A stretch of 64,000 bases of DNA from Liquidambar formosana (GCA_039720395.1 CM077822.1:25497578-25561577), one strand, 5' to 3'; shown: positions 36,820 to 48,780, counted from the first letter of the stretch. Notes: a model not told the origin generated them from the sequence alone. Program-made: numbers and translations.

Positions 36820-38436
36820 TCAATGTATCACATCATTCATCAAACACATGCCAAGTTCTCGTTTAATGAAGTTAAAACGGTCTTCTTGAAGAAGTTTGGT
36901 AAAGATATCGGCCAATTGATGGTCAGTACCTATGAAATCAATTTCAACATCGCCTCTTTGGACATAATCTCTTATAAAATGATGTCTTATCTCAATGTGC
37001 TTAGTCCATGAGTGTTGTATGGGGTTCTTGGTCAAGTCAATGGCACTAGTATTGTCACATTTAATTGGAACGTGATCAAAGTGAAGTCCATAGTCCTTAA
37101 GTTGTTGTTTCATGTACAAAACTTGTGCACAATAACTACCGGCCGCAATATATTTGGCTTCGGTGGTTGAAAGTGCTATCGATATTTGTTTCTTACTAAA
37201 CCAAGATACTAAAGAATGACCTAGGAAATGGCAAGTCCCACTAGTTCTTTTGCGATCATCTTTGCCACCCGCAAAGTCCACATCGGAATAACTAAGCATA
37301 TCAAAAGATGTAAACTTGGGAAACCATAAGCCAAGATTAATTAAGCCACTTAAGTATTTAAAAATACGCTTAACGGCTATCATATGAAATTGCTTAGGAC
37401 ATGATTGAAATCTAACACACAAATAAACACTAAACATGATATCGGGTCTACTTGCGGTTAAATAAAGCAAACTAACAATCATACCTCTACACTTATTTTG
37501 ATCAATACTTTTGCCCTTTTCATCTTTTAATAGAAGTGCTCATAGGAGTAGAAAACCCTTTTCCATCTTCCAATCCATACTTATTGAGTAGATCTTTGAC
37601 ATATTTGGATTGATTAATGAAAGTCCCTTCCTTTATTTGTTTAATTTGAAGTCCAAGAAAGAATGTCAATTCTCCCATCATGCTCATCTCAAATTCCTCC
37701 TGCATGATCTTAGAAAACTCCTTGCAAAGATTCTCATTAGTGGATCCAAAGATGATATCATTGATATAGATTTGAATTAGAAGCATATCATTATCAATAG
37801 TTTTAACGAAAAGTGTAGTGTCAAGTTTTCCTCTTTTAAAACCATTTTTAAGTAAAAATCCACTAAGTCTTTTATACCATGCTCTAGAAGCTTATTTCAA
37901 ACCATATAATGCTTTGCTTAGTTTAAAAACATTATTTGGAAATTCATGACTTTCAAAACCGAGAGGTTGTTCTACATAAACTTCATCTTCTATGAAACTA
38001 TTTAAAAATGCACTTTTAACATCCATTTGAAATAATTTAAAATCTTTATGACATGCATATGCAAGTAACATTCTTATGGCCTCAAGTCTTGCTATTGGAG
38101 CATAGGTTTCATCATAATCTATGCCTTCTTGTTGATTATAACTTTGCGCTACAAGTCGAGCCTTGTTTCTAGTAACAACTCCGAATTCATCCTTTTTATT
38201 TCTAAACACCCATGTATTTCCAATTACACCATGGTTATATGGTCTAGGAATTAAGGTCCAAACTTTGTTCCTTTCAAATTGATTGAGTTCTTCTTGCATA
38301 GTAACGACCCATGATTCATCATTCTCAGTCTCATTAATATTTTTAGGTTCAATTTGAGATAAAAATGCAAGATGATCACAAATATTTTTCATGGAAGAAC
38401 GAGTTCTTACCCCACGTGAGGGTTCACCTAAGATTT
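36820..38436 (-). pseudogene. Sirevirus RT and RNase H, truncated at 5' end
   Basis: Minus-strand pol of a Sirevirus-like copia element. From about 38436 down: KNICDHLAFLSQIEP, then RT blocks NTWVFRNKKDEFG, MDVKSAFLNSFIEDEVYVEQ and KALYGLK to about 37892. A break at about 37790-37890 follows, then the catalytic box as YINDIIFGS (normally YVDD) near 37760, FFLGLQIKQ, and RNase H with DFAGGKDDRKRTSG, ALSTTEAKYIAA and ADIFTKLL to a stop at 36820. Sequence similarity ends at about 38436, so gag, protease, integrase and the 5' LTR are missing. Two frame interruptions and the altered catalytic box show it is dead. Confidence 0.85.
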
Positions 38437-39200
38437 AATATTTTTCCATATGTCTATAAACTACGCATACCACATATGCAAATAGACATGTTGGAATCTA
38501 TATATGTTCAACTATAAAAGAGTTGTTCAAAACTAAGCAAATAATGACCCACTAACCAGCATCCAATTAGGAAAGTATGAACCAACATTGTTACATATGA
38601 AATCAAAAGGATAGGATCAGCATCCTTATTTATGGGAAAGTATTTTTAAACAACCTATTATGAAGATTTTTGAACATGCACAGAAACTAATCAAAGCCCT
38701 AGTATGCCTGCTCTACAATTACAAACAAATATTTGTAAGTAGTTTTTAAACCAAATATAAGCTTGATAATGGTACAATTTTAAATAAAACATAACACAAA
38801 TTTATAATCATTCATAAATGTACGGCTTTAGATTGTTAGATAAATTTATTTAAACACTACACTATGAACTTGTAGAGAATTACAAAAACAAAATAACCAC
38901 TATATTATATTATGAACAATTACACAATTAAATAAAATATCAAATTAATAATATGCTTGAACAAAATATAAACCTATCAAAATTAATACATAAAATAAAG
39001 GGAAAATTAGGGAGAAGTCCACTTTATAGAACTTATGGAGGCATAAGTCCATGGTAAAAACTTATATTGTTATAAGTCTACTTTTAAGTGAAACGATAGT
39101 GTTTTTGTGTAAGTCTTAATACATAAAGTCAATTATACCCTTAAGTTGTTATTTTTTGTTTTAAAATTTTAAATTGACATAACTTTGAATCTATATGTTG
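38437..39200. other. AT-rich gene-free stretch
   Basis: No gene is recognised. It begins where the Sirevirus relic is broken off and leads into the tandem repeat. Around 38997-39095 is a copy of a dispersed sequence also seen near 28640. Confidence 0.4.
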
Positions 39201-39204
39201 GTTT

Positions 39205-39911
39205 TCGATAAAATTCATATCGTTGTAATCTATTTGTCGAGACTTTCGAAATAAGACCCGTAATGAATATTAAAAGTGTATTAAAATAAAATAGTTACAT
39301 GGCCTGTATTGTGACTAAATGTACGACTGCATATAATTGTTCAAATAAAAAGTTATATTTCAAATATTTGTGTAATCTAATTTTAATATCATACAAAAAT
39401 AGTTAAATTTAAGTGTTTGAGATTAAATTTAATTTATTAAAACAATTAAATTTAAGTGATTGTGATTAAAGTTAACACTTTGAAGTAGATTTTGTAAAAC
39501 AGTTACATGTAACTTTTTTTTTTTTTTTTAAAAAAAACTTAAATTTTGGATATTTGTGTAATATGCCTTCAATATCCTATGAAAATAATTAAATTTAAGT
39601 GTTTGAGACTAAATTTAACTTATTAAAACGGTTAAATTTAAATGATTGTAATTAAATTTGATTTTTGGAAATGGGTTTCATGAAATAGCTACATGGAACT
39701 TTTTTTTTATGAAAAAAAAAATTAAATTTTAAATATGTGTAATCTGGTTCAATATCCTTTGAAAATAGTTAAATCTAAGTGTTTGAAACTAAATTTAACT
39801 TATTAAAATGATTAAATTTTAGTTGTTGTAACTAAATTAATTCTTTAAAGTGGTTTTCTGAAACAATTACATATAACTGTTTTAAAAAGAAATGTATAAA
39901 TTTTGAATATG
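39205..39911. repeat. Tandem repeat, about 180-186-bp unit, about 3.7 copies
   Basis: Units beginning AATATC(A/C)TA/T start at 39385, 39571 and 39751, with a degenerate partial unit before them. Each has GTTAAATTTAAGTGTTTGAGA, TTATTAAAAYGRTTAAATTT, a TGAAACAGTTACAT-like block and a T/A-rich run. The period is 186 then 180 bp. It is AT-rich with no coding capacity. It could be a satellite seed or the inside of a larger transposon. Confidence 0.7.
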
Positions 39912-39912
39912 T

Positions 39913-39948
<36 letters not shown>

Positions 39949-39955
39949 CACATAT
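39912..39955. repeat. (CA)n(TA)n microsatellite
   Basis: A run of about 13 CA units is followed by TATATATA and ACACA. It lies between the 180-bp repeat and a palindromic element. Confidence 0.85.
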
Positions 39956-39985
39956 TCAAATGTAACAATATTTGATTCCTATCAG

Positions 39986-40123
39986 CATGTGTTGATATAA
40001 GTTATATCAGCACCATGCATTGAGGGTTGTACCTTTTGCATTGGTCCAATGTACCTTATATCCCACTAATGCACAAGGTACAACTCCTAATGTAGGTGTT
40101 GATATAAGTTATATCAGCACATG
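39986..40123. mobile_element. Near-perfect foldback (palindromic) element, about 138 bp
   Basis: The two arms are inverted copies: each carries GTGTTGATATAAGTTATATC (itself nearly palindromic) and GTTGTACCTT...GCATTRG. The centre lies near 40055. It could fold into a hairpin over its full length, typical of a small foldback MITE. No clear TSD was found. Confidence 0.6.
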
Positions 40124-40148
40124 TTTACTTGACCATCATCCTATATAG

Positions 40149-40200
<52 letters not shown>
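40149..40200. repeat. (TA)n(GA)n microsatellite
   Basis: A TATATA tract is followed by about 16 GA units ending in GATAATGAG. Confidence 0.85.
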
Positions 40201-40202
<2 letters not shown>

Positions 40203-40439
40203 TGAGAAGAGAGAGAACGAGGGAAGTGAGATGAGTATATTTTGTTTCAAAGAAAGAAAATGGATGTATATACGCAATAAGGAGAAAACAACACAAGAGG
40301 ACATTTTAGTCCAAAAAGATTTAAGGTGGACTTATCCCCTCATAAGAATCTACTATGTCCTAATGCCTTTATAATTCTTATAATATAGACTTGTGGCCAA
40401 AGTCTCAAAAATAAAAATATATATATATAAAAATAAAAA

Positions 40440-40663
40440 CCATTGAGATTTATAGCTCATAGATAGGATCGAAGGCCGAACTCGCCCAAGGAAAAAGCCC
40501 CAAACGGTGCAGTTTTCTGGGGAAAACAAACGTCGTCGTCTAAGGTGTATAAGGTGAACGGTTCGCTTTGGCATCCAGTCATCCACTCGCTGCTCCTCAG
40601 TCTACACACTACAACTCCACCACTCTGCTGCTGCTCTCCCCTCTCCCTCTCCCTCTCCCTCTT

Positions 40664-40703
<40 letters not shown>

Positions 40704-40772
40704 TCTCAAAACACAGTTTTCTAGTAGAGACCGTGCTATGGAAGTTTTCGGAGAGAACTGAGGTAACGAATA
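40440..40772 (+). other. Possible non-coding first exon/leader of MRL7 gene
   Basis: The stretch has a rise in GC content, a long CT microsatellite (about 40638-40701) typical of plant 5' leaders, and a potential donor AACTGAG/GTAACG at about 40762. The next gene on this strand, the MRL7 homologue, begins its coding region 2 kb downstream. A leader intron is plausible, but the acceptor was not identified. Confidence 0.3.
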
Positions 40773-41198
40773 ATATACATATTTGAAGTTATATATATAT
40801 ATATATAATATTCCATTGTTTGGTTCCCAAGAAAATGAAAAACCACCCAACTTCCCTGGCCAGATAATTAGGGCGAAGTTTAGTTGAGTTGGTTTTTGCT
40901 CTGGCTAAACCCAACAACAAAGATTTATATGTTTCTATTAATTATACTATCTATTCTGTTCCTTCGGTTTCAGAGTAACCGAAGGGAGGGTTTAAGTCAT
41001 TCTGTTCCTTTGGTGCAAGGTCGTGTTTGGTGTTTTTTTGTTTTTTTTTTTTTTCAAAAACCCATTCTTGAAACATGAAATTCCCATTTGAAACGTGGTT
41101 ACTGGCTTCCATTCGCTCATTTCTTCTTTCCGAAAATACTGAACCATTTTTTCGAATTGGAATCAAATAAGCCCTTCAATTGTTTGATATGTTTTCAC

Positions 41199-41232
<34 letters not shown>

Positions 41233-42280
41233 TATAAATTGAATTTGGGTCATCGAGACTTCATTTGATAACGAGAAGTTTGCACGCATCCCAAATTTGG
41301 GAAGAAGAAGAAGTTGTTTGAGAGTATGGTTTCAGCTTTAAGTGAATAAAAGTATTAGGGTGTGCTACTGTGTTTGATGGTCCCATGTGAGTTGAATAGC
41401 TTCATTATGTTTTTGCATATACTTTTTGTGAACAAAATCTATGGTTGCAAATGATGAAATTCAACACGATGGCATTTCATGAATTGTTTAAATTTATCCT
41501 ATAAAATTGATGATTCTAACCTTTTTTTTTTTTTCTTAATTGGTCCATGTAAATTACAATGAATCCATTCGGACAACCAAACTAGCCATTAGATTTTTCT
41601 TAATCAGGATATTGTTGGTATTGTTAGGATTTGAATGAGTTATTCAGTTTCCAACTCGGCAACTCGCCATTGATTCAGTAGTCTGCATGCCTGCTGCGCA
41701 TGACTATTTGATGCCATTATCTTGCTGCCCATACCATTCTAGTTTAGTTTATATTTTCTTTCCACCTAGTGCACCTGTTTATTGGATGTTGTGCCTCGTG
41801 TGTTGTGCATACTTGATTAAGATGACTCTATGCATTTGGTTCATCAACTTTTGTTTGAAATGTGCTGTAATTTATGCTTAAAATATGAAGTTCTATGCTT
41901 CTACCATGTTGAATATGAACCAAGTATATGGAACGCATTTTTTAGAATGTTTTTACACCTCTAATATATCCATTTTAGCCTCCTATTTCCTGCCAATGTT
42001 TCTTTTATAGAAAAGTGTGTTCACAATGCATCCCTTTTGCCTTATAGGTACTGCCCTATTCTCGTTGAACAATGAATGCAAATCCAGTGCTGGCCTTTTG
42101 GTTTAATTAATGCCTTAATTGTTTTGTGGGGAGTTGCAATCAATATATTTCTTCTTAATGGCTTTTAACTTATTTGAAACTAAAGTTTTCATTCCTATAG
42201 TCTTGAACCCTTTGTGCGGTTGGCTCTTAAATTCTTGATGACAATTTGAAATATAATCTGCACCCTTTTAAACATGGTTG
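40773..42280. other. Gene-free stretch upstream of MRL7
   Basis: No coding region is recognised. Poly(T) runs lie at about 41040-41054, 41203-41229 and 41523-41534, and a (TA)n tract at about 40791-40807. It is either promoter or leader intron of the MRL7 gene. Confidence 0.4.
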
Positions 42281-42282
42281 AG

Positions 42283-42425
42283 AGCCAATGGCCCTTGGGT
42301 CTAAATGCCTAATGGCATGTCCATCCCAATAGGGGTGTGGGGTTTGCAGAGATCTTGATTTTGACTCCATGTGGGTGTGTGTGTTCTCCTATCGTTTGGC
42401 ACCAAGAAAAAGAAAGAAAAAGAGG
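42283..42425 (+). mobile_element. Candidate SINE-like repeat, copy 1
   Basis: The core (AATGGCATGTC..ATCCCAAT, GGGTGTGGGGTTTGC, TGTGGGTGTGTGTG) recurs at 51893-51985. TGCCTAATGGC and GATTTTGACTCC are weakly like RNA polymerase III A and B boxes. An A-rich tail (AAGAAAAAGAAAGAAAAAG) follows. No TSD was confirmed. Confidence 0.4.
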
Positions 42426-42554
42426 TTAAGAAAGTAACTTTCACATTAAATCGGTAGGTGGAGGAAGTTAGCTAGATGTGAGAACTTATGCATGAACTAG
42501 ATGACTGAGAAGATTAAACATCTAGGGGATGATTCATGATTGCCACCATTAATT

Positions 42555-42690
42555 AATTAATTTTATTTATTTATTTTCTTTATAAGCATCAGGTGATAAG
42601 GTATTTAAGCTCAAGCAGAGACCTAAACCCAGGTCCAAGGTGCAACCTCCAACAGGCTTTGCCCGATGAGCTTTTGGGCATCCTTCAAAA
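42555..42690 (-). mobile_element. SINE-like element just upstream of MRL7 CDS
   Basis: On the minus strand a 136-bp unit starts near CCCAAAAGCTCATCGGGC, has a weak B-box-like GGGTTTAGGTCTC, and ends in an A-rich tail (AAAGAAAATAAATAAATAAA). It is flanked by tgccaccattaatt (42541-42554) and tggcaccattgatt (42691-42704), a 12/14 match consistent with target-primed insertion. It lies 85 bp upstream of the likely start codon at 42775. Confidence 0.5.
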
Positions 42691-42774
42691 TGGCACCATT
42701 GATTGTTGATCCCAAAACCCCCTTTTGAGTTCTGTTGGCACTGTCGTTTGATTTCACTGTGGAAGTTGGAAAAA

Positions 42775-45700
42775 ATGTTTTCCTTTCAAATATCCATCAT
42801 GCCTAAATCCTTCTTACTTCCTTGTGCAATAAATCCTAGCCCTGGTTCTCTCCCTTTCTCATTATATTCTCTCCAAAATCCAATCCCTAACCTTATTCCT
42901 AGTTCTTCTCATTCAACCATCTTCTTATCCTCTCCCATACACCACAACCACATTCCAGGACCTCTACTTTGCTTCTCTGTCTCAGGGAGATCTGATTCAA
43001 AACCTGACCCTGAACCAAGGCCCAAGCCTGATTTCAAACGTAAAACAAGAGGTCACCATCCGAAAACCAAAGTTTCTGAAAATAAAGATGAAAATCCTGA
43101 AAAAAATTTCCCCACAACAATCCCAAGGAAGCCAAGGCGTGGTCGTAGGAGTGAAGCAGATGCAGTGGAAGATTTTGTACGTGATTCACTTGAACAGACA
43201 TTTGCATCAATACGACAGCAAAACTCCGAAATTTTTGAAAATGGGGAAAATATAATGAGGGACAGAGTTGACAACAAGATTGATTCTGACAGCAGCGATA
43301 ATGATGATGACAATGATGGTGCTCGTGGTGGAAGGGAAAAGGAAATGGTGGTTGAGGAGGATAATCCGAATTGGCCACTGGATGCCGACGTGGGGTGGGG
43401 GATTAGAGCATCAGAGTATTTTGAAGAGCACCCGATCAAGAACGTTATAGGGGAAGATGGGGTTGAGATCGACTGGGAAGGGGAGACCGACGATGGCTGG
43501 GTAAAGGAGATCAACTGTTTGGAGTGGGAGAGCTTTGCTTTCCATCCAAGCCCGCTGATTGTTCTTGTTTTTGAAAGATACAACAGGTAACTTTTGTTCT
43601 GATCTTTGCTATAAACTTGTACCAGGAGATCAAACCAGGTAAATTACAGTTATATCCCCATAATTGTTTTAGGAGGTTAGATATTAAATCTTTGTGTCAA
43701 TGAAATAATATTGCCTGCTTGTGTTATATGCAGCTTACAGTCTTTATACTATAAGATGTCAAATGGAAACTCCAATATTGGTTTTGTGTTTTATGCATCT
43801 AGACTTAATGTAACCAAAAGGGATTCTTTGAAGTAAAGGAATGTGTTTGTGATAGTATTATCTTCCTTCAGAACATCCATGCACAAGGTGCTCATAGATG
43901 AATGAATAGTTTAACTCCAGGAATCTAATGTATGCAATATGCTACTGCATCAAGGCATCTCTTCATGCATACAGAAATTTTCTGTGATTTTATAAAAGAA
44001 GGCAGCGGCATAATATTTAGCTAGTAATCAATGAAAAGCTCATTGAAAAATGAAGTTTTGGAATATATGCGTGATTCCTGTGAGGACCAAATTAATATTA
44101 GATAATTTCTAGATGTGCAAAGGTCATTGTTAATTCAATGAAAACTTTATTGGGATGTGTCATGGGCTTTGATATAGGATGGGCAGGAAAGAGTTTATCA
44201 ACATAGTGATTGGTAAAAAGACTTTAACATGTGTGTATCTGCTGAAGAGGTAAGCTTGGAAGATGAAAGAATATTACCTACGTAATTTGGGAGATTGATT
44301 TTTTATGATGGTGGTGCATATAAGTGTGACATATGTATATCATTGGTTGTCACATGGGGACTTAGTTTGAAGTTAGTTTTGATCACATAGGGAATCAGAT
44401 GAAATTTTGTTTGAATGAGCTGTTGTAGAATATAAGTAAATGAAGATGCTATAGGGTTTAGTGATGAGCTCTGGTCACGCAGGTGAGCAGCACTGTATAT
44501 AGATATATTAATTCTGCAGGCAAAATTGGGAGTGAATGTCTTTAAGCTTCCATTCTTAAGCAGCATCCAAATTGGTTAGTAAGCTTATGGTGGATATGCT
44601 TTAACATTATCTTCCAAAGTGCATGTTGTTCATTTCTTGCATCTGAAAGGAGTTTTTATTACTCTTTAGAAAAAAAATACTCCCTCTGTCCCACAAAGAC
44701 GGGCCATTTTTGCTACTATTTTTGTCCCAAAATGTTTGTCCATTTTGAAAAGTCAAATCGTAATTTTTTTGAACTTTCCTATACTACCCCTTGTCATTTC
44801 AATAATTACTTTCGACACAAAACCCAATACTAGGTAAGAGAGGGTACTTTTGGAAAAATGGAGTTTAAAAAGTGACAAGTCAATGCAATGATGATTTTTA
44901 GTAAACTGCGTGTTTTGTCAAACTTCGCCTATCTTTATGGGATGGAGGGAGTAATAAAATTTCTATGTAGCATATGAAAATGAACATGTTTGTGATGTGG
45001 GAGGCATTTCCAACTATTGGCATGAGTATATTTTTACTTTTGTCCATTTGATCATCATTTTGTCCACAGGGCAACTGATAACTGGAAGGTTTTGAAGGAG
45101 CTAGAGAAGGCAGCCAAGGTATATTGGAGTGCCAAAGATCGGTTGCCTCCTCGGGTATTTTACACTTCTCATTTCTTTGTTGAAAACCATTTGAATTTCC
45201 TTCAGTTTTATGTGTTTCATTGTGTACTAGCTGTGAGCCTGTGAATTAGTTTTGCGTCATAAATTTACGGGCACTCATTATGACTATTGAGTAAACAGAA
45301 GAGTTGAAATGAATAACATTTTCATGAGAATTATTTTTTCCATTGTTTATTGTTTACTTATCTTTCTATAAGATTTTCCGAATGAATATAAATTTGCTGG
45401 CCCTCCATTTGGTTCCAGAGAGAGTATAGGAAAATAAAAGAATTATAATTGTTTAGTCATATATTGTTTGTTGTTTCTATTTCTGAAAAATGAAAGTATC
45501 AGCTCCTTTGTCCAAATATTTATTAGGATCAATTGAGTTTATTTTTTTTGTTCACTCAACTCAACAAATCTCTAGCCAAGAATTCCATTATTGATTGAAT
45601 CGGCGTGGATCCAATTTATTGGAAAATGAAAAATCTATTGTTTGAATACTCCAGGAAAGAAAAAGACCTAGAAAAGAGGGGTCGTGATTGAGACAAGAAG

Positions 45701-46617
45701 TAAGCAGGCAAGCAAGGAGGAGAGGCTAGAATAGGCCTTAATCTCAAGTCCCCACTACATGGAATCAGCCACATGAATCCTTTTACACCATTTAGTTCTT
45801 TCAAGGATTGTATCACTTGTTAAATCCCTAGTATACATGTCCTTTCTCACCACCGCCCACCAAGTTATTTTGGGCCTTCATCTTGTCTTTTTGAGGCCCT
45901 CGACTTGAGCAAGTCAACCTTCTGTATAGGTGCATTCCAAGGTCTTCGTTGCACATGACCAAATTTCATTAAATGATTTTCCCTATTCTTGTCTCAAGTG
46001 CTACCACTCCTACTTTGTATTAATTTTTAATTTTGTCTTTCCTTATACTACCATTAATCCTTTTTTTTTTTTTTTTTGTTTTGTTCACACAGGTCCTAAA
46101 ATAATGAAAGTTTTTTAATTTAAAATTTTGATATGTTTGACTTTCCTGCATTTTTCTTGCAACTAAGTGGAACTTGAATGTAATGACCTTGGAAATTCTC
46201 AAAATGTTATGCCATATTTATTTACTGAATGTTATGGCCTTGGATTTCCTGAAAACAGACGGTTAAGATAGACATCAACATTGAGAGAGATTTGGCATAT
46301 GCCCTTAAAGTTAAAGAATGCCCACAAATTTTATTTTTACGAGGAAACAAGATCCTATACAGGGAAAATGGTGAGATTTATGATTTCTCTTTTTAAGAGT
46401 TATATTATATTAAAGCATAGTTTTGTTCAGTTGATAGTAGTAGTTTGATACTATAACATGGATGTGTTGAAATTCATTTCTTACTTTTTTCAATGTGACA
46501 TTGTTCTTTTCAGGGATTCGAACAGCAGATGAGTTGGTCCACATGATTGCACATTTTTACTATAATGCAAAGAAGCCATCATGGATCGATGATGCAGCTT
46601 TATCTCCTCCTTATTAA
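42775..46617 (+). CDS. MRL7: Chloroplast thioredoxin-fold protein MRL7 (RCB/ECB1/SVR4 family)
   Basis: The homologue is a plastid/nuclear protein needed for chloroplast biogenesis and plastid-encoded RNA polymerase activity in Arabidopsis (family knowledge). Coding exons: 42775-43586, 45070-45154, 46259-46370 and 46514-46617; all introns are GT-AG and phases join, giving 370 residues (Arabidopsis protein about 330). Residues 1-65 are Ser/Pro/Leu-rich, like a transit peptide. A basic then Asp-rich linker follows, then the conserved block [20 protein letters not shown] and [19 protein letters not shown]. The thioredoxin-like fold continues through [16 protein letters not shown] and the cis-proline loop CPQILFLRG; no CxxC is visible. 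The end is [13 protein letters not shown] chose [10 protein letters not shown] as start; an in-frame ATG at 42703 would add 24 residues. Intron 1 holds a Stowaway MITE. Confidence 0.93.
44680..44951. mobile_element. Stowaway-like (Tc1/mariner) MITE in MRL7 intron 1
   Basis: Terminal repeats CTCCCTCTGTCCCAC and (reverse-complemented right end) CTCCCTCCATCCCATAAAG are flanked by TA on both sides (44678-44679, 44952-44953). This is the classic Stowaway signature. Length is 272 bp. Located inside an intron, it does not alter the coding frame. Confidence 0.9.
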
Positions 46618-46805
46618 TTCCATTTGAGGTACTCTGTCTGAACTTGCTGTTAGTGTTTCTTCCTTGTATGTATGCCTATCTAATTAATATTTTCGTTGAA
46701 ATATCTTTCTTAATGCTGTACGCCTGTACCCTTTAAATGGAGGTAAGAAGCATGGACCATAATCAAGGTAAGTTGAACAGTTGGGATACCGTGTACACGA
46801 GCCCC

Positions 46806-47232
46806 GCAGGGGTTCGGATCCCCTCGAGTCCTATACTTTCAAGTTCAGTCCAGTGGATGGCTCTAATAGCCTAGCAATATCTAAGTGCTAAAAAACTACC
46901 ACATCATCTCACCAGTTCATCTTCACGTTCTGCTTTCAACACTAACGTTAACGTTACTTTAACAGCAGCAAAATCCCTTCTCAATTTTCAGGACCCTTCT
47001 TTCCTTTCTCTGCGCGATCCCCTCCATTCTTGGACGTCTGCAAATCCCTTCTCTTCTTGAAGCCATGAACATACTTTTACCCAAATTGCTACAAAATCAG
47101 ACTTGTATTTTTTCAATACAAGTTTTACCATGCTGGATCGCTTCGCCACCCCCAATTCCCCCAACTCCATATTATTTTGGATCAAGATTTCCCTTTGTGG
47201 TTGTGGTTTAGCTTGTGTTTTTCTTTTGCTAT

Positions 47233-47273
<41 letters not shown>

Positions 47274-47793
47274 TTGCTGAGTCTCTTTTGCCATTCCTCA
47301 AAGAATAAAGATTCAATTAAATCAATTACATGGACAAAAGGACAACCCATATACCAGATTATGGGAAGAGATTCAATTTCAGTTTAAAGAGATTCGAACC
47401 AATATTCATCGCCAAAGACATCAAAATCTAGTTGAGGGAAATACCTAGATCAGTATGAGAAAGATCCTTTTGAAGTTTGCATTTGTTCATCTGTCTGATT
47501 TTCTGAAAATTTGGGTGAGAAGGGATTCAAAATGAGAAGAACTAAATGACCAAATTGATCATTGAGCAAAGAAGGAAAGAATCTGAATATCTGGAATGAA
47601 TTGTGTCTTCCATTGCTGCTGTTAACTTGACATTAATGTTAAAGGTTAGTGGTGTGCTGAGAGTAAAACGTGAAAAGGGACAGTGTTAGATGGCGTGCCA
47701 GATTTTGAGCCTTTAGATTTTGCTGGGTGATTGAGAGCCATCAATTGGATTAAACTGGATGTTACGGGGCTGGAGGGGATCCGAACCCCTTGC
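46806..47793. mobile_element. Inverted-repeat element truncating the NB-ARC relic
   Basis: The outer ends are GCAGGGGTTCGGATCCCCTC and, inverted, GCAAGGGGTTCGGATCCCC. Homology continues inward for about 190 bp in each arm (GATGGCTCT, TTCACGTT, AACAGCAGCAA blocks). A 38-base poly(T) run lies at 47235-47272. It could be a Mutator-like element with long degenerate terminal repeats; no TSD was confirmed. The right end coincides with the point where NB-ARC similarity stops. Confidence 0.5.
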
Positions 47794-48765
47794 TTCTACC
47801 ACCACATCAATGCCTTCAAACAGACCTAGCCCCATCCCATATTGAATTAACTCTTTGACCAGAATGTTTGTGTCTTTTTCTCCCAATAAGCAATAGAGCA
47901 GCAACATGACTTCTCTTCTTGGCGTTCTAAAAGATTGTAACTCAACAATATACACCGATAAGTGAACTCCACTTTATGTGGCACGTTTTCTAAAATAGAC
48001 ATTCTTAATTTTTGAAGTGCATCATTCCAAATATGCTTGTTTCTATTTCTAGTGCCCTTCCGACAATTAAAATCATAAGTGGTGAACCTTTACATACTCT
48101 TGCAAGTTGCAACCTCTATTGTTATAGGACGTAGATCATGAGAATCAATTGATGAGTTGCCTACCATCTCCTTGAAAAAATTCCAATTTTCATCATCTGT
48201 TAAGAAAACAACATGGAATAAGTATTCATAAGACACATTACCAGTAGGCTTTGTGATGTCAGCATGAGTTTGCAACCCCTACGATCATGTCCAAAAGGAA
48301 TTCCCGTTTCCTCCAAATCAAACATCTCCCAAAGATTGTCCAATATTAAAAGGACTGCCTGACAATCCATCAATCTTGCCCTTAATGTATCTGCTCTTCT
48401 GGCTAAATCCTGCTCATTTAACTTCAAAACTAAATTGTCTGCAATTTCATCTTGGATCTCTTCCACATTTGGAGTATAGCGGACAATTGCCATCACAATC
48501 ACATCAAATAATTTCTCCACTTTGGCTCTTCTGCGAACTTCCATTACCATTGACGTCTTCCCCATACCACCTATTCCCCATATCCCATTGTATTGATGTT
48601 GTCATCCTTCAGAGCTGCCACAATTCCTTCAATAAGAGGTTGTCTAGATTCAAATTCCACAAAACCTCCCATTGTAGTGAATGATTCTATTCCTAATGGT
48701 GGAGGTGCAGAGTAAGATATCAGTGAAATGGAAGTGTATTGTTTACAAATCACATTGATATGATG
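47794..48765 (-). pseudogene. NB-ARC resistance-gene relic, copy 2 (no coiled coil, no LRR)
   Basis: A second, downstream copy of a CC-NBS type nucleotide-binding domain. From 48765 down: linker SYSAPPPLGIESF, P-loop region ending MGKTSMV (about 48565), RNBS-A EKLFDVIVMAIV, kinase-2 AVLLILDNLW and RNBS-B GCKLMLTSQ (about 48270). A frame break follows, then RNBS-D-like MLLLYCLLGEKDTN and LIQYGMGLGLFEGIDVVVEA at about 47800-47900. Such domains act as ATP/ADP switches in intracellular immune receptors. The G of the P-loop lies across a frame change, the GLPL region is not clear, and there is no LRR. The inverted-repeat element cuts it at about 47793. It is a pseudogene. Confidence 0.8.
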
Positions 48766-48780
48766 ACATCACGAACTACA

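Noticed and set aside
38997..40410. Large foldback with ends resembling each other (GTCC...AAGTC motifs)
   Set aside because: Similarity between the ends is short and patchy by eye; not strong enough to call one element.
43034..43583. Minus-strand open frames of 114 and 176 codons
   Set aside because: They are antisense shadows of MRL7 exon 1, whose plus-strand reading continues through matching splice sites into a known family.
46770..46840. tRNA-like segment with GGTTCGGATCC
   Set aside because: B-box word present, but no cloverleaf with acceptor stem could be built; it is a terminus of an inverted repeat.
47235..47272. Poly(T) run as tail of a retroposed gene
   Set aside because: It lies in the middle of an inverted-repeat element, with no upstream exon-like sequence or TSD to support a retrogene.
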